From positions 1 through 64,000 of the forward strand of contig DATBIR010000040.1 of NCBI GenBank assembly GCA_036556825.1: a DNA stretch of 64,000 nt. Reading direction: 5' to 3'. Below the pieces are notes generated by a model. It saw only the letters and a list, made by a program, of their open reading frames with translations, made no database searches and was not told the DNA's origin. Below, piece by piece: positions 9,016 to 18,040 of this stretch. This DNA is from JAJKJG01 sp036556825. Its GTDB lineage: Bacteria > Pseudomonadota > Alphaproteobacteria > Rhizobiales > Beijerinckiaceae. Positions within the stretch are counted from its first letter, which is position 1, and every line of letters begins with the position of its first letter. The position numbers and the translations under genes were made by a program.

Positions 9016-9051
9016 CTGGAGCCGATTCCACGTGAGTGGAATCGGCTCCAG
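9016..9051. terminator. Strong 16-bp hairpin between convergent genes
   Basis: CTGGAGCCGATTCCAC (9016-9031) pairs perfectly with 9036-9051 across a 4-base gtga loop. It lies between the peroxiredoxin (ends 8787, plus strand) and the small membrane gene (ends 9064, minus strand), just 12 bases past the latter's stop. No T-run follows, so it may be a rho-associated or bidirectional terminator, or simply part of the repeat element. Confidence 0.5.
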
Positions 9052-9063
9052 CCATCTGCCTGA

Positions 9064-9405
9064 TCATGCCCGTGCCTGCGGCTCGCGGCGTGCGCTGCGG
9101 CGGCCACCGCTCCACCGTGACAAGCCGCGCCGGCGTCCCGCCTCTCGACCAGCCCCGGCGGCATGGCCGCCCGCTCTGGCCTTGGCCTCGTCAGTCAGCA
9201 CCTTGGCCACCACCCCGGCCAGGTACGCAAGCTGCAGCGCGGCCAGAAGCCCGAACCATTTCGGGATCAACAGCGCATCCCGCGCGCTGACGAGAAAATA
9301 CACGATGCTGGCCCCGGCGCAGATGAAAGCGAGGGCAAGCCAATGCAACAGAAGCAATCCGCAAACAAATCCGGCAGCGGTGACGAAAACAATTGTCGGA
9401 AGCAT
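9064..9405 (-). CDS. Small three-helix membrane protein, function unknown
   Basis: 113 residues. I see about three hydrophobic segments: roughly 4-22, 24-41 and 50-68, the last containing WFGLLAALQLAYLAGVVAK. A basic, Gly/Arg-rich tail of 40 residues follows and should be cytoplasmic. The reading frame is supported by an excellent ribosome site: on the minus strand AAGGAGG lies 5 bases before the ATG. I do not recognise the family. It stands alone, convergent with the peroxiredoxin, and a strong hairpin lies just past its stop. Confidence 0.6.
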   Translation of the reverse strand: MLPTIVFVTAAGFVCGLLLLHWLALAFICAGASIVYFLVSARDALLIPKWFGLLAALQLAYLAGVVAKVLTDEAKARAGGHAAGAGREAGRRRGLSRWSGGRRSARREPQARA

Positions 9406-9726
9406 TTGCGCCTCCTTAACCTACACTCCTGCCCTGGCTCGCAAGCGCCTGGCCAGACGCTTCCCGACGCTCCCTGCCGTTCCAGGAACCTTTTTTGCCT
9501 TTGTCCGTCTGGCTTTCGCGGGCAACCGCTAAAATTGTCGCCAGTCCCGTCAGGAAACAGTTGGCTTGCCGACGCGCTCGTCGGTGTTCCAATCGCGGCC
9601 GCGGCCCGGCGGTTGCATCAGTGCGGGATTGCGTAGCCTTTGAATCAACTTGGCGCCCCGCCTCTCCGAAATCATGCCACTCACCGCGAGGCGGCGCGGC
9701 ATCGCCCTGATGCGGAGCGATACCGG
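9406..9726. other. Intergenic region without a recognisable gene
   Basis: 321 bases between the small membrane gene and the end of rnhA. Only the upstream region of the membrane gene (its AAGGAGG at 9411-9417) is identifiable. Open frames here are short, have no credible start site and match nothing I recognise. Confidence 0.4.
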
Positions 9727-10176
9727 CTACCCGGCCTTCCTCCTGAACGGCGCCAGGGCGGCGACTGCCAGCGCGTCGACGCGGTGGTTGAGCGGGTCGT
9801 CGGCGTGACCGCGCACCCAGTGCCACACGACCTTATGCTGTTTGCGCGCCTCGTCGAGGCGCCGCCACAGATCCTCGTTCTTGACCGGCTTCTTGTCGGC
9901 GGTGCGCCAGCCGCGACTCTTCCAGCCGTGCAGCCATTGCGTGATGCCCTGGCGCACGTATTGCGAGTCCGTGAACAGGTCGACGGTGCATGGCCGCTTC
10001 AGGGCCTCGAGCGCCATGATCGCCGCCATCAGCTCCATCCGGTTGTTGGTGGTCTGCGGCTCGCCGCCCGACAGCTCCTTCTCCCGCCCATCGTACATGA
10101 GCAGTGCACCCCAGCCGCCGGGCCCGGGATTCCCCGAGCACGCCCCGTCCGTGTAGATCGTGACGCGATCGCTCAT
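9727..10176 (-). CDS. rnhA: Ribonuclease HI
   Basis: Cytoplasmic endonuclease of 149 residues that cleaves the RNA strand of RNA-DNA hybrids. The DEDD metal site is complete: D10 (YTDGACSGNPG), E48 (NRMELM), D70 (FTDSQYV), D134 (HRVDAL), with H124 in VRGHAD. The start ATG (10176-10174) overlaps by ATGA the stop of a 29-codon open frame that is a duplicate of this gene's own 5' end, and that frame in turn overlaps the end of thrB. Translation is therefore likely coupled through ispH-thrB-mini-ORF-rnhA. An open frame continues upstream within thrB but lacks family similarity. Confidence 0.95.
   Translation of the reverse strand: MSDRVTIYTDGACSGNPGPGGWGALLMYDGREKELSGGEPQTTNNRMELMAAIMALEALKRPCTVDLFTDSQYVRQGITQWLHGWKSRGWRTADKKPVKNEDLWRRLDEARKQHKVVWHWVRGHADDPLNHRVDALAVAALAPFRRKAG
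10132..10176. repeat. Direct repeat, parental copy (rnhA 5' end)
   Basis: These 45 bases encode residues 1-15 of RNase HI and match 10218-10262 at 40 of 45 positions. The period between copies is 86 bp. Confidence 0.8.
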
Positions 10177-10262
10177 GCCCCTGCCCCGGCCGATCTTGCT
10201 GGCGCGAATGGGGCAAGCCCCGAGCACGCACCGTCCATGTAGACCGTCACGCGACCGCTCAT
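10173..10262 (-). pseudogene. Duplicated rnhA 5' end forming a 29-codon mini-ORF
   Basis: The first 15 codons (MSGRVTVYMDGACSG) repeat the start of rnhA (MSDRVTIYTDGACSG) with three substitutions, one of them replacing T9 just before the catalytic aspartate by M. After that the sequence diverges (LAPFAPARSAGAGA) and stops. The ATG overlaps the thrB stop by ATGA and the stop overlaps the rnhA ATG by ATGA, so the piece sits as a coupling link between two genes. It cannot be an active RNase H. It could be a relic, or a retained leader peptide that passes ribosomes from thrB to rnhA. Confidence 0.7.
10218..10262. repeat. Direct repeat, duplicate copy
   Basis: Second copy of the 45-base rnhA start segment, with five mismatches to 10132-10176. 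Its ATG (10260-10262) lies inside the ATGA overlap with the thrB stop. Confidence 0.8.
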
Positions 10263-11224
10263 CGTTCGAGGCCGTAATCGGTGGCGCTCGCGACGCGCCG
10301 GTGGAAGGCGAGCTTGCGGTCGTATTCGAGCGGATCCTTGGGCTTGACGAGGGCACCCGGCGGAACGTTGAGCCAGTCGACGAGGCGCGTCAGCATGAAG
10401 CGCAGCGCCGAGCCGCGGCACAGGGTCGGAAGCGCGACGATTTCCGGCTGGCTCAGGCGGCGCACGCTTTCGTAGCCGGAAATCATCGCACGCCCCTTCG
10501 TGAGATTGAACGAGCCGTCGCTCTCGAAGCACCAGGCATTCAGGCAGATGCCGAGGTCATAGGCGAACGCGTCCGTGCAGGCGAAATAGAAGTCGATCAG
10601 CCCCGATACCGCATCGCCGATGAACAACACGTTGTCGGTGAAGAGATCGGCGTGAATGACGCCGCCCGGCAGTCCGGACGGCCATGCCGCGGCCAATTCC
10701 TCGAGATCGCGCCGCGTACGCTCGGCAAGTCCCGGCGAGACCTTGTCGGCATCGGTCTCGGCAGCAGCGAACAGCGGCGCCCAGCCCGATACGGACAGCG
10801 CGTTCGGGCGCCGCATGGAAAAATCGCTGCCGGCGAGATGGAGCTGGGCGAGGGCCTCGCCCACCGCCTGGCAATGGCGAGCCGTCGGCCGGCGCACGGA
10901 CAGGCCTTCGAGAAATGTGATGATCGCGGCCGGGCGACCGGCGAGCCGCCCCAGCGCGTCGCCTTTCCGGTTCCGCACCGGCAACGGGCAGGTCAGGCCG
11001 CGGCGGGCGAGATGCTCCATCAGGCCGAGGAAGAACGGCAGATCGGCCTCGCGCACCCGCTTCTCGTAAAGCGTCAGGATGTACGAGCCGTTGCCGGTGT
11101 GGAGGAAATAATTGGTGTTCTCCACGCCTTCGGCGATGCCCTTGCACGAGAGCACGCGCCCGATCTCGTATGTTCCGATGAAGGCATTCAATTCCTCATC
11201 GGTGACCTCGGTATAGACTGCCAC
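10259..11224 (-). CDS. thrB: Homoserine kinase
   Basis: The protein (321 residues) phosphorylates L-homoserine with ATP, supplying the substrate for threonine synthase (325-1734). It is the aminoglycoside-phosphotransferase-fold type usual in alphaproteobacteria, not the GHMP type of E. coli. The catalytic loop HADLFTDN and the metal-binding GLIDFYFA motif are present. Translation starts at a GTG (MAVYTEVTDEEL is the typical N terminus) only 3 bases after the ispH stop; the end overlaps the duplicated rnhA start. ispH-thrB-rnhA is a conserved alphaproteobacterial operon. Confidence 0.95.
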   Translation of the reverse strand: MAVYTEVTDEELNAFIGTYEIGRVLSCKGIAEGVENTNYFLHTGNGSYILTLYEKRVREADLPFFLGLMEHLARRGLTCPLPVRNRKGDALGRLAGRPAAIITFLEGLSVRRPTARHCQAVGEALAQLHLAGSDFSMRRPNALSVSGWAPLFAAAETDADKVSPGLAERTRRDLEELAAAWPSGLPGGVIHADLFTDNVLFIGDAVSGLIDFYFACTDAFAYDLGICLNAWCFESDGSFNLTKGRAMISGYESVRRLSQPEIVALPTLCRGSALRFMLTRLVDWLNVPPGALVKPKDPLEYDRKLAFHRRVASATDYGLER

Positions 11225-11227
11225 GCC

Positions 11228-12196
<969 letters not shown>

Positions 12197-12325
12197 GACC
12201 GGCCGATGTGGCGAGCCGGACCGTGCCCTGTCAAGCATGAGCAAGGCGAGGGCGCGGCGATGGCCAGCACCGAGATGCGTCCTGACGGCACCGTTGCCGG
12301 GAAGACGCTTTGACATTCAATAACT

Positions 12326-12409
12326 TATCGCACCGGAGGGCGTGAATTCGACGCTCCTCCCCGCCCGCCCTGACCGGAGGTCTTTCACTCGTCGCGCTCC
12401 GGTGCGATA
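12326..12409. repeat. Inverted repeat with 13-bp perfect arms
   Basis: tatcgcaccggag (12326-12338) is repeated inverted at 12397-12409 with 58 bases between. It lies in the space between the divergent ispH and kefB-type genes. It could be a pair of sites for one regulator or the ends of a small vanished element; there is no gene inside. Confidence 0.5.
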
Positions 12410-12466
12410 GACAGCCACCCGCAACCGCCCCTCCCCCTCCCCAGGATTCGCCCTTACGGCCCAGTC

Positions 12467-14320
12467 ATGGCCAGCGCCGCCTCGCATTCCAGCTTCCTGC
12501 CTCCGGTCCTCGTATTCTGCGCGGCGGCCGTGGTCGCCGTTCCGATCTTCCGCCGCCTCGGGCAGAGCGCCGTTCTCGGCTATCTCGCCGCCGGGGTGGT
12601 GATCGGGCCCTTCGGGCTCTCCCTGGTCACGGGGCCGGAGACCGTCCTCGGCGTCGCCGAGCTCGGGGTCGTGCTGCTCCTGTTTCTGGTCGGCCTCGAG
12701 CTCAAGGTGTCGCGGCTCTTCTCGATGCGCCGCGACATCTTCGGGCTCGGCTTCGCACAGCTGTCCGTCACCGCCGCGGTCCTGGCCGCAGCGATCATCG
12801 CCACCAGAACGCTGCCAGCCGCCGGTGCGCTGATCGCCGCGATCTCGCTCGCGCTGTCGGCGACGTCGATCGCCTTGCAGATGCTCGAGGAGCGCGCCGA
12901 TTTGCAGTCGGCCTACGGCCAGCGCTCGTTCGCAGTGCTCCTCTTCCAGGACCTTTCGATCGCGCCGATCCTGGCGTTGATGCCCCTTGCCGCAACCGCG
13001 GGCGTCGCCGCCGGCGCGCCCGCATCGGCGGGCGATATCCTGCTCTCCGCCGGCAAGGCGATGGGCGCGCTCGCCGTCGTCTACGTGATCGGCCGCTACG
13101 GCCTGAACCCGCTGTTCCGGCTGCTCGCTGCGAGCGGCGCGCGCGAGGTGATGACAGCTTCGGCGCTCCTGGTCGTTCTCGGCGCTGCGCTGCTCATGGA
13201 TCACGCCGGCCTGTCGATGGCCATGGGCGCGTTCCTCGCCGGCGTGCTGCTGGCGGAATCGAATTTCCGGCATCAGCTCGAGGCCGATATCGAGCCGTTC
13301 CGCGGCATTCTGCTCGGGCTGTTCTTCATGTCGGTCGGCATGTCGATCGATGTGGCGATCGTGCGCCAGCATTGGCTGTCGCTGCTCCTCGCGACGATGG
13401 CGGTGATCGTCGTCAAGGCGGTGATCGTGTTCCTCTTGTTCCGTGGCTTCCGCTCGCCATGGCGGGATGCGGCGCGGGCCGGCGCACTGCTGGCGCCGGC
13501 AGGCGAGTTCGCCTTCGTCCTGCTGCCGCTCGGCGTCGGCTTTGCCGCCCTGACGCCGCGCGCCGGACAATTCCTCACGGCGCTTGCCGCGCTCACGATG
13601 TTCATCGGTCCGCTTGCGGCCAAGGCCCTCGACCAGGCCCTGAACCGCATCACCGAGCCGCCGCCCGAGCCGGATCTCGAAGCGCTCGAGGGATCACAAG
13701 GGCGTGTGATCGTGATCGGCTTCGGCCGCTTCGGCCAGGTCGTCAACCAGGTGTTGCTGGCCCAGAGCTTCGACGTGACCGTGATCGACAACAATGTCGA
13801 CCGCATCCGCAGCGCCGCCGGCTTCGGATTCCAGGTCTATTACGGGGACGGCACGCGGCTTGACGTGCTGCGGGCGGCCGGCGCGGGCCGCACCGACCTC
13901 GTCTGCATCTGCATCGACGATCGCGAGGCGGCGCTCGAGATAGTCGAGATCCTGCACGAGGAATTCCCGCAGGCGCGCAGCTATGTCCGCGCCTACGACA
14001 GGATCCACGCCATCGACCTCATGAATCTCGATGTCGAGTACCAGATCCGCGAGACCTTCGAATCGGCCCTTGCCTTCGGTCAGGCAACCATCGAGGAACT
14101 CGGCGTCGACGCCGCCACCGCCAAGGCCGTCGTCGATGATGTGCGCCGCCGCGACATCGCGCGGCTCATGATGCAGAAAGTCGAGGGGCTCATGGGCGGT
14201 GTCGACATGCTGCACGGCACGCGCCTCGAACCGCAGCCGCTCACCGATCCGCGCAAGCGCGCCCATGGCCTGTCGGAGGAGACGCGCGATCTGATCGGCG
14301 AGGACGACGCGGTTCGATGA
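12467..14320 (+). CDS. CPA2-family potassium/proton antiporter (KefB-like)
   Basis: 617 residues. The first two thirds form a Na+/H+-exchanger fold with about 12 helices, including the LFQDLSIAP and AGVLLAESNFRHQLEADIEP segments typical of Kef/CPA2 proteins. A TrkA-N (RCK) domain follows from about residue 410, with the nucleotide loop GFGRFGQ and acidic strand end VIDNN. Such proteins exchange cytoplasmic K+ for H+ and respond to NAD(H) or glutathione adducts; which ligand applies cannot be told. The ATG at 12467 gives a normal N terminus. The stop overlaps the MATE gene by ATGA. Confidence 0.9.
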   Translation: MASAASHSSFLPPVLVFCAAAVVAVPIFRRLGQSAVLGYLAAGVVIGPFGLSLVTGPETVLGVAELGVVLLLFLVGLELKVSRLFSMRRDIFGLGFAQLSVTAAVLAAAIIATRTLPAAGALIAAISLALSATSIALQMLEERADLQSAYGQRSFAVLLFQDLSIAPILALMPLAATAGVAAGAPASAGDILLSAGKAMGALAVVYVIGRYGLNPLFRLLAASGAREVMTASALLVVLGAALLMDHAGLSMAMGAFLAGVLLAESNFRHQLEADIEPFRGILLGLFFMSVGMSIDVAIVRQHWLSLLLATMAVIVVKAVIVFLLFRGFRSPWRDAARAGALLAPAGEFAFVLLPLGVGFAALTPRAGQFLTALAALTMFIGPLAAKALDQALNRITEPPPEPDLEALEGSQGRVIVIGFGRFGQVVNQVLLAQSFDVTVIDNNVDRIRSAAGFGFQVYYGDGTRLDVLRAAGAGRTDLVCICIDDREAALEIVEILHEEFPQARSYVRAYDRIHAIDLMNLDVEYQIRETFESALAFGQATIEELGVDAATAKAVVDDVRRRDIARLMMQKVEGLMGGVDMLHGTRLEPQPLTDPRKRAHGLSEETRDLIGEDDAVR

Positions 14321-15681
14321 TCGAGACCGCAGAAGCCGGGGCTCGGGCTGAAGCGCCGCCGCCCCGCTTCGTCGTCGGCTCGACCATGCGCCACGTCGTC
14401 GTGATGACCGCGACTGGCTCGGTCGGGCTCATCGCCATCTTCACCGTCGACCTGCTGTCGCTGCTCTACATCTCGTGGCTCGGCGACCCGCGCCTCACGG
14501 CGGCGGTCGGCTTCGCCACCATCGTCCTGTTCCTCGCGACATCGATCAATGTCGGCCTGATGATCGCCATCGGCGCCCTGGTCTCGCGCACGCTCGGCGC
14601 CGGCGAGCGCGCGCGGGCGCGCCGCCTCGGCGGCTCGACCTGCACGCATGGCGCGCTCACCGCACTCGTCGTTGCGGCCGTGCTCCTTGCGTTTCTGCCG
14701 TCACTTCTGGGACTCCTTGGCGCTGCTCCCGACACGCTCGCGACCGCACAGCGGTTCCTGTGGATCACGCTCCCGTCGAACGTCTTTCTCGCGGTCGGCA
14801 TGGCCTTTTCGGGCGTGCTCCGCGCCGTCGGCGACGCTCGCCGCGCCATGTACGTGACACTGTCCGGAGCCATCGTCACGGTGTTTCTCGACCCGCTCCT
14901 GATCTTCGGCGCCGGGCTCGGCGTCGACGGCGCCGCCATCGCCACGGTGGTGTCGCGCATGCTGTTCGCCTTCGTCGGCTTTCATGGCGCGGCGCGCATC
15001 CACGATCTTGTCGCCTGGCCTCGGCTCGAAGACCTTGCCGCCGATTTCCGCCCCATGTTCGCCATTGCCGGCCCTGCTGTCCTGACCAATGTGGCGACCC
15101 CGGCCGGCGGCGCCTTCTTCGCCGGCGTCGTCGCCCGCTTCGGCAACGAGGCGATCGCCGGCACGGCCATCATCGACCGGCTCGTACCGGTTGCCTTCGG
15201 CGGCATCTTCGCCCTGTCCGGCGCGATCGGGCCCATCCTCGGCCAGAACTGGGGCGCCCGGCGCTTCGATCGCATGCGCCGGATCCTGCGCGACGGCGTG
15301 CTGTTCCTGGCGGTCTACGTCGGCGTGGTGTGGCTCGTGCTGCTGGTGCTGCGCTTGCCGCTCATCCACGTCTTCAACCTGTCCGGCCTCGCCGCCGAGC
15401 TGGTCGGCTTCTATTGCCTGATCTCCGGGCCCACCTGGCTGTTCCTGGGGCTGCTGTTCCTGGCGAATGCCTCGTTCAACAATCTGGGCTTTCCGGTACT
15501 GTCGACGCTGTTCAACTGGGCGCGGGCGACCTTCGGCACGGTGCCATTCGCGCTGGTCGGCGCGAAGCTGGGCGGACCCGAAGGCGCCCTGCTCGGCGTC
15601 ACGGCAGGGGCAGTGCTGTTTGGCCTCGGCGCGATCGTTGCGGCATTCTGGACCATCGACCGGCTCGAGCGCCGGGCCTGA
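14317..15681 (+). CDS. MATE family multidrug/metabolite efflux protein
   Basis: Integral membrane protein of 454 residues with about 12 helices in two similar halves, as in the multidrug and toxin extrusion family, which export cationic compounds using Na+ or H+ gradients. Typical features are the TVDLLSLLYISWLGDPRLTA start and the GAIGPILGQNWGA motif at the junction of the halves. It starts in an ATGA overlap with the Kef-type antiporter, so the two are one transcript. The substrate is unknown. Downstream, 91 bases separate it from the DUF937 gene. Confidence 0.88.
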   Translation: MIETAEAGARAEAPPPRFVVGSTMRHVVVMTATGSVGLIAIFTVDLLSLLYISWLGDPRLTAAVGFATIVLFLATSINVGLMIAIGALVSRTLGAGERARARRLGGSTCTHGALTALVVAAVLLAFLPSLLGLLGAAPDTLATAQRFLWITLPSNVFLAVGMAFSGVLRAVGDARRAMYVTLSGAIVTVFLDPLLIFGAGLGVDGAAIATVVSRMLFAFVGFHGAARIHDLVAWPRLEDLAADFRPMFAIAGPAVLTNVATPAGGAFFAGVVARFGNEAIAGTAIIDRLVPVAFGGIFALSGAIGPILGQNWGARRFDRMRRILRDGVLFLAVYVGVVWLVLLVLRLPLIHVFNLSGLAAELVGFYCLISGPTWLFLGLLFLANASFNNLGFPVLSTLFNWARATFGTVPFALVGAKLGGPEGALLGVTAGAVLFGLGAIVAAFWTIDRLERRA

Positions 15682-15772
15682 TGACCGGCCTTGCATCATT
15701 CCGCGCCAAGGCGCGTTTACCGTTCGCCTGGACCGGGTTATGCCGGTGGCACGGCCCCTGCGGGAGAGCGGG

Positions 15773-16591
15773 ATGTTCAACCTCTTCGATGTGATGCGCT
15801 CGGCCCAGGGCAGTGCCGCGATCAACACGATGGCGCGCCAGTTCGGGCTCAATTATGAGCAGGCGCAGCGTGCCATGGACGCTCTGCTTCCCGCCTTTGC
15901 CATGGCGTTCCAGCACAACGCCGCGAATCCCAACGCCTTCGCGGGCCTGCTTGCCATGATGGGATCAGGCCAATACGCCAAGTATTTTGATAACCCCACC
16001 CAGGCCTTCACGGCCCAGGCTCTTCAGCAGGGCAATGAGCTCCTCGCCCAGGTTTTCGGCAACAGGGCCTTCAGCCGGCTGATCGCCGAGGAGAGCGCGG
16101 CGGTGGCCGGAATTGCACCCGAGATCATGAAGCAAATCATGGCCCCGGCGGCGGCGATGCTGATGGGCGGGCTGTCCCAGACCGCGGCGAGCCAGGGCCT
16201 CGCCGCCTATTTCGACCAGCTCGCCGACATGTTTCGCGGCGGCCCCCGTCCGGGGCCGCGCTCTGCCGCCCAGGACCCGTTCAGCGCCTGGGCGCAGATG
16301 TGGACCGGCATGATGGGCGGCGGCCAGCCGCCGCAGGCGCGCGAGGCCGAGCCGCAGGGTGACGCAACCCCGCATCCGCTCGGGCCCTGGGGCGCGATCA
16401 TGACCGGCTTCATGCGCGGCTTGCAGCCCGGGCCCAACTCCGAGCCGGAGCCTGAGACGCCGCCGCCACCGCGCAATCCGTTCGACCTGATAAGCGAAAT
16501 GTTCGAGGCGGGCCGCGGGGTGCAGGAGCAGCACCTCGCCGCCCTTCAGAGCATTTTCGACGCCTATTGGAAGCCGCCGAAGCAGAGCTAG
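15773..16591 (+). CDS. DUF937-like protein
   Basis: 272 residues. The N-terminal half resembles DUF937 proteins: MFNLFDVMRSAQG, then a helix that reads INTMARQFGLNYEQAQRAMDA and further Ala-rich helices ending near residue 155. The C-terminal half is Pro/Gly/Gln-rich and probably disordered, closing with a short helix (FDLISEMFEAGRGVQEQ). No signal peptide or membrane segment. The ATG at 15773 has GGGAG about 7 bases upstream; the frame is open back into the MATE gene but only as a shadow. No function is established for the family. It is convergent with the DUF1127 gene one base away. Confidence 0.72.
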   Translation: MFNLFDVMRSAQGSAAINTMARQFGLNYEQAQRAMDALLPAFAMAFQHNAANPNAFAGLLAMMGSGQYAKYFDNPTQAFTAQALQQGNELLAQVFGNRAFSRLIAEESAAVAGIAPEIMKQIMAPAAAMLMGGLSQTAASQGLAAYFDQLADMFRGGPRPGPRSAAQDPFSAWAQMWTGMMGGGQPPQAREAEPQGDATPHPLGPWGAIMTGFMRGLQPGPNSEPEPETPPPPRNPFDLISEMFEAGRGVQEQHLAALQSIFDAYWKPPKQS

Positions 16592-16592
16592 C

Positions 16593-16928
16593 TCACGCGG
16601 CACATCCGGCTGGGGCTCGGGCCGCCCGCGGCGCCGCAGCCGGCATCACAGGCGCCAGCGAACGCTTTCCGGCACGACGCTCGACCGATCGAAGCAGCAG
16701 CACGGTCGAGGGGTCGCGGTAGAACGGCTCGGCGAGTGCGCCATGAACATCGCTCGGCACGAGGCCGATGTCCTTGAGCGCCCGTTCGTCGAGCTCGGCG
16801 AGGGCTTTGATCGCGTGCCGGTGCTTCAGCGCGACGATCATGCGGTTCAGTTGACGGAGCGTCACGGCGGCGACGCGGGCAACCAGCGTCGTCTCGAACG
16901 CTTCGGCGCGAATCGTATGGCGTGACAT
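16593..16928 (-). CDS. DUF1127 domain protein with extended C terminus
   Basis: 111 residues. The DUF1127 signature LDERALKDIGLVPSDV is at about 45-60, preceded by an amphipathic Arg-rich helix (LRQLNRMIVALKHRHAI). DUF1127 proteins are small and, where studied, affect phosphate, stress and RNA-related phenotypes, often with arginine-rich motifs; the exact role here is open. The protein is about twice the usual 45-70 residues, with an added Ala/Pro-rich tail. I prefer the ATG at 16928 (GGAGGG 4-5 bases upstream) to that at 16940. It is divergent from a LysR gene with a dyad between them, so it is the probable regulatory target. Confidence 0.8.
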   Translation of the reverse strand: MSRHTIRAEAFETTLVARVAAVTLRQLNRMIVALKHRHAIKALAELDERALKDIGLVPSDVHGALAEPFYRDPSTVLLLRSVERRAGKRSLAPVMPAAAPRAARAPAGCAA

Positions 16929-17028
16929 GAAACCCTCCATCGCTCAGAGTGGCCGGCCGGGCCGGCGGGCAGCGTATACGCCGCCCGTGTCTGGTCCCGG
17001 CTTCGGGACGAGACGGATCATGACAGCA

Positions 17029-17046
17029 TTTCAATCATCATTGAAA
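17029..17046. promoter_or_regulatory. Candidate LysR operator between DUF1127 and lysR-type gene
   Basis: TTTCAAT (17029-17035) and ATTGAAA (17040-17046) form a perfect dyad with a 4-base spacer, containing the T-N11-A core expected for LysR-type regulators. It is 54 bases before the LysR start and 101 before the DUF1127 start. A second small dyad, gatca-a-tgatc, lies at 17073-17083, nearer the LysR ribosome site. Binding itself is inferred. Confidence 0.6.
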
Positions 17047-17099
17047 CGAATAGTTGGAATGTGTAAGATCACGATCAATGATCTATAGAGGGAAGCGCC

Positions 17100-17993
17100 A
17101 TGGCCCACCTGCTCGATATCGACCAGCTCAGGACCTTCGTGGCCATCGCCGACACCGGCTCCTTCACGAAGGCGGCGGATATCGTCCACAAGACGCAGTC
17201 GGCAGTGTCGATGCAGATGAAGCGGCTCGAGGAACGCGTCGGGCGCGACATCTTCGAACGCGACGGCCGCCTCTCGAAGCTCACGGAGGACGGCGAACGG
17301 CTGCTCGACTATGCACGCCGCATCGTGCGCCTCAACAGCGAGTGCATCGCCTCGTTCAACGAGGCCGACCTGACCGGGCGGGTGCGCCTCGGCGTTCCCG
17401 ATGACTACGCCGACCGCTATCTGCCGGAGATCCTGGCCCGCTTCTCGCGCTCGCATCCGCGCGCCGAGGTCACGGTGGTGTGCGAGCCGACGCCCAACCT
17501 GCTCGACCGGGTGCAGAGCAACGACCTCGACCTTGCCATTATCACGCATCTGGACAGCCGCGGCCCGTCCGAGATCATCCGTGTCGAGCAGCTCCTGTGG
17601 GTGACGTCGTCGCGGCACTGCATCCACGAGACCGACCCGGTGCCGCTGGCCCTCGGCCGCCCGAACTGCGATTGGCGTCAGTCGGGCACCGCCGCCCTGG
17701 AAGGCGCCGGCCGTCCGTTCCGCATCCTCTACGTCAGTTGGAACTCGACCGCGGTGGGCGCCGCCGTGCTCGCCGGGCTCGCCGTATCCGTGCTGCCGGA
17801 GAGCGCGGTACGGTCGGGGATGCGCGTTCTCGGGCCGCGCGACGGCTACCCTGCCCTGCCCTCATGCAAGATTGGCCTCGTGCGCAATCGCCACGAGCCG
17901 ACGCCCCTTGCCGACGCGCTCGGGCAGGAGATCCGGCAGAGCCTGGACAATCTTGGAGCGGGACGTTACGCGCCCGCGGTCGCCGCCGAATAA
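17100..17993 (+). CDS. LysR family transcriptional regulator
   Basis: 297 residues. The N-terminal winged helix-turn-helix is clear: LRTFVAIADTGSFTKAADIV, then QSAVSMQMKRLEERVGRDIFER. The substrate-binding domain follows from about residue 95 (GRVRLGVPDDYADRYLP). GGGAAG lies 5 bases before the ATG. It is divergent from the DUF1127 gene, with a palindromic LysR-type box between, so it probably controls DUF1127 and itself. The same pairing is common in Hyphomicrobiales (recalled). The effector is unknown. Confidence 0.9.
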   Translation: MAHLLDIDQLRTFVAIADTGSFTKAADIVHKTQSAVSMQMKRLEERVGRDIFERDGRLSKLTEDGERLLDYARRIVRLNSECIASFNEADLTGRVRLGVPDDYADRYLPEILARFSRSHPRAEVTVVCEPTPNLLDRVQSNDLDLAIITHLDSRGPSEIIRVEQLLWVTSSRHCIHETDPVPLALGRPNCDWRQSGTAALEGAGRPFRILYVSWNSTAVGAAVLAGLAVSVLPESAVRSGMRVLGPRDGYPALPSCKIGLVRNRHEPTPLADALGQEIRQSLDNLGAGRYAPAVAAE

Positions 17994-18040
17994 GGAATTG
18001 TCGCGGGGCCAGTCAGAGCCGGATCGAACGAAATCACGCT

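Noticed and set aside
17073..17083. Second dyad gatca-a-tgatc as an independent operator
   Set aside because: Five-base arms are common by chance; I mention it only alongside the stronger LysR-type box.
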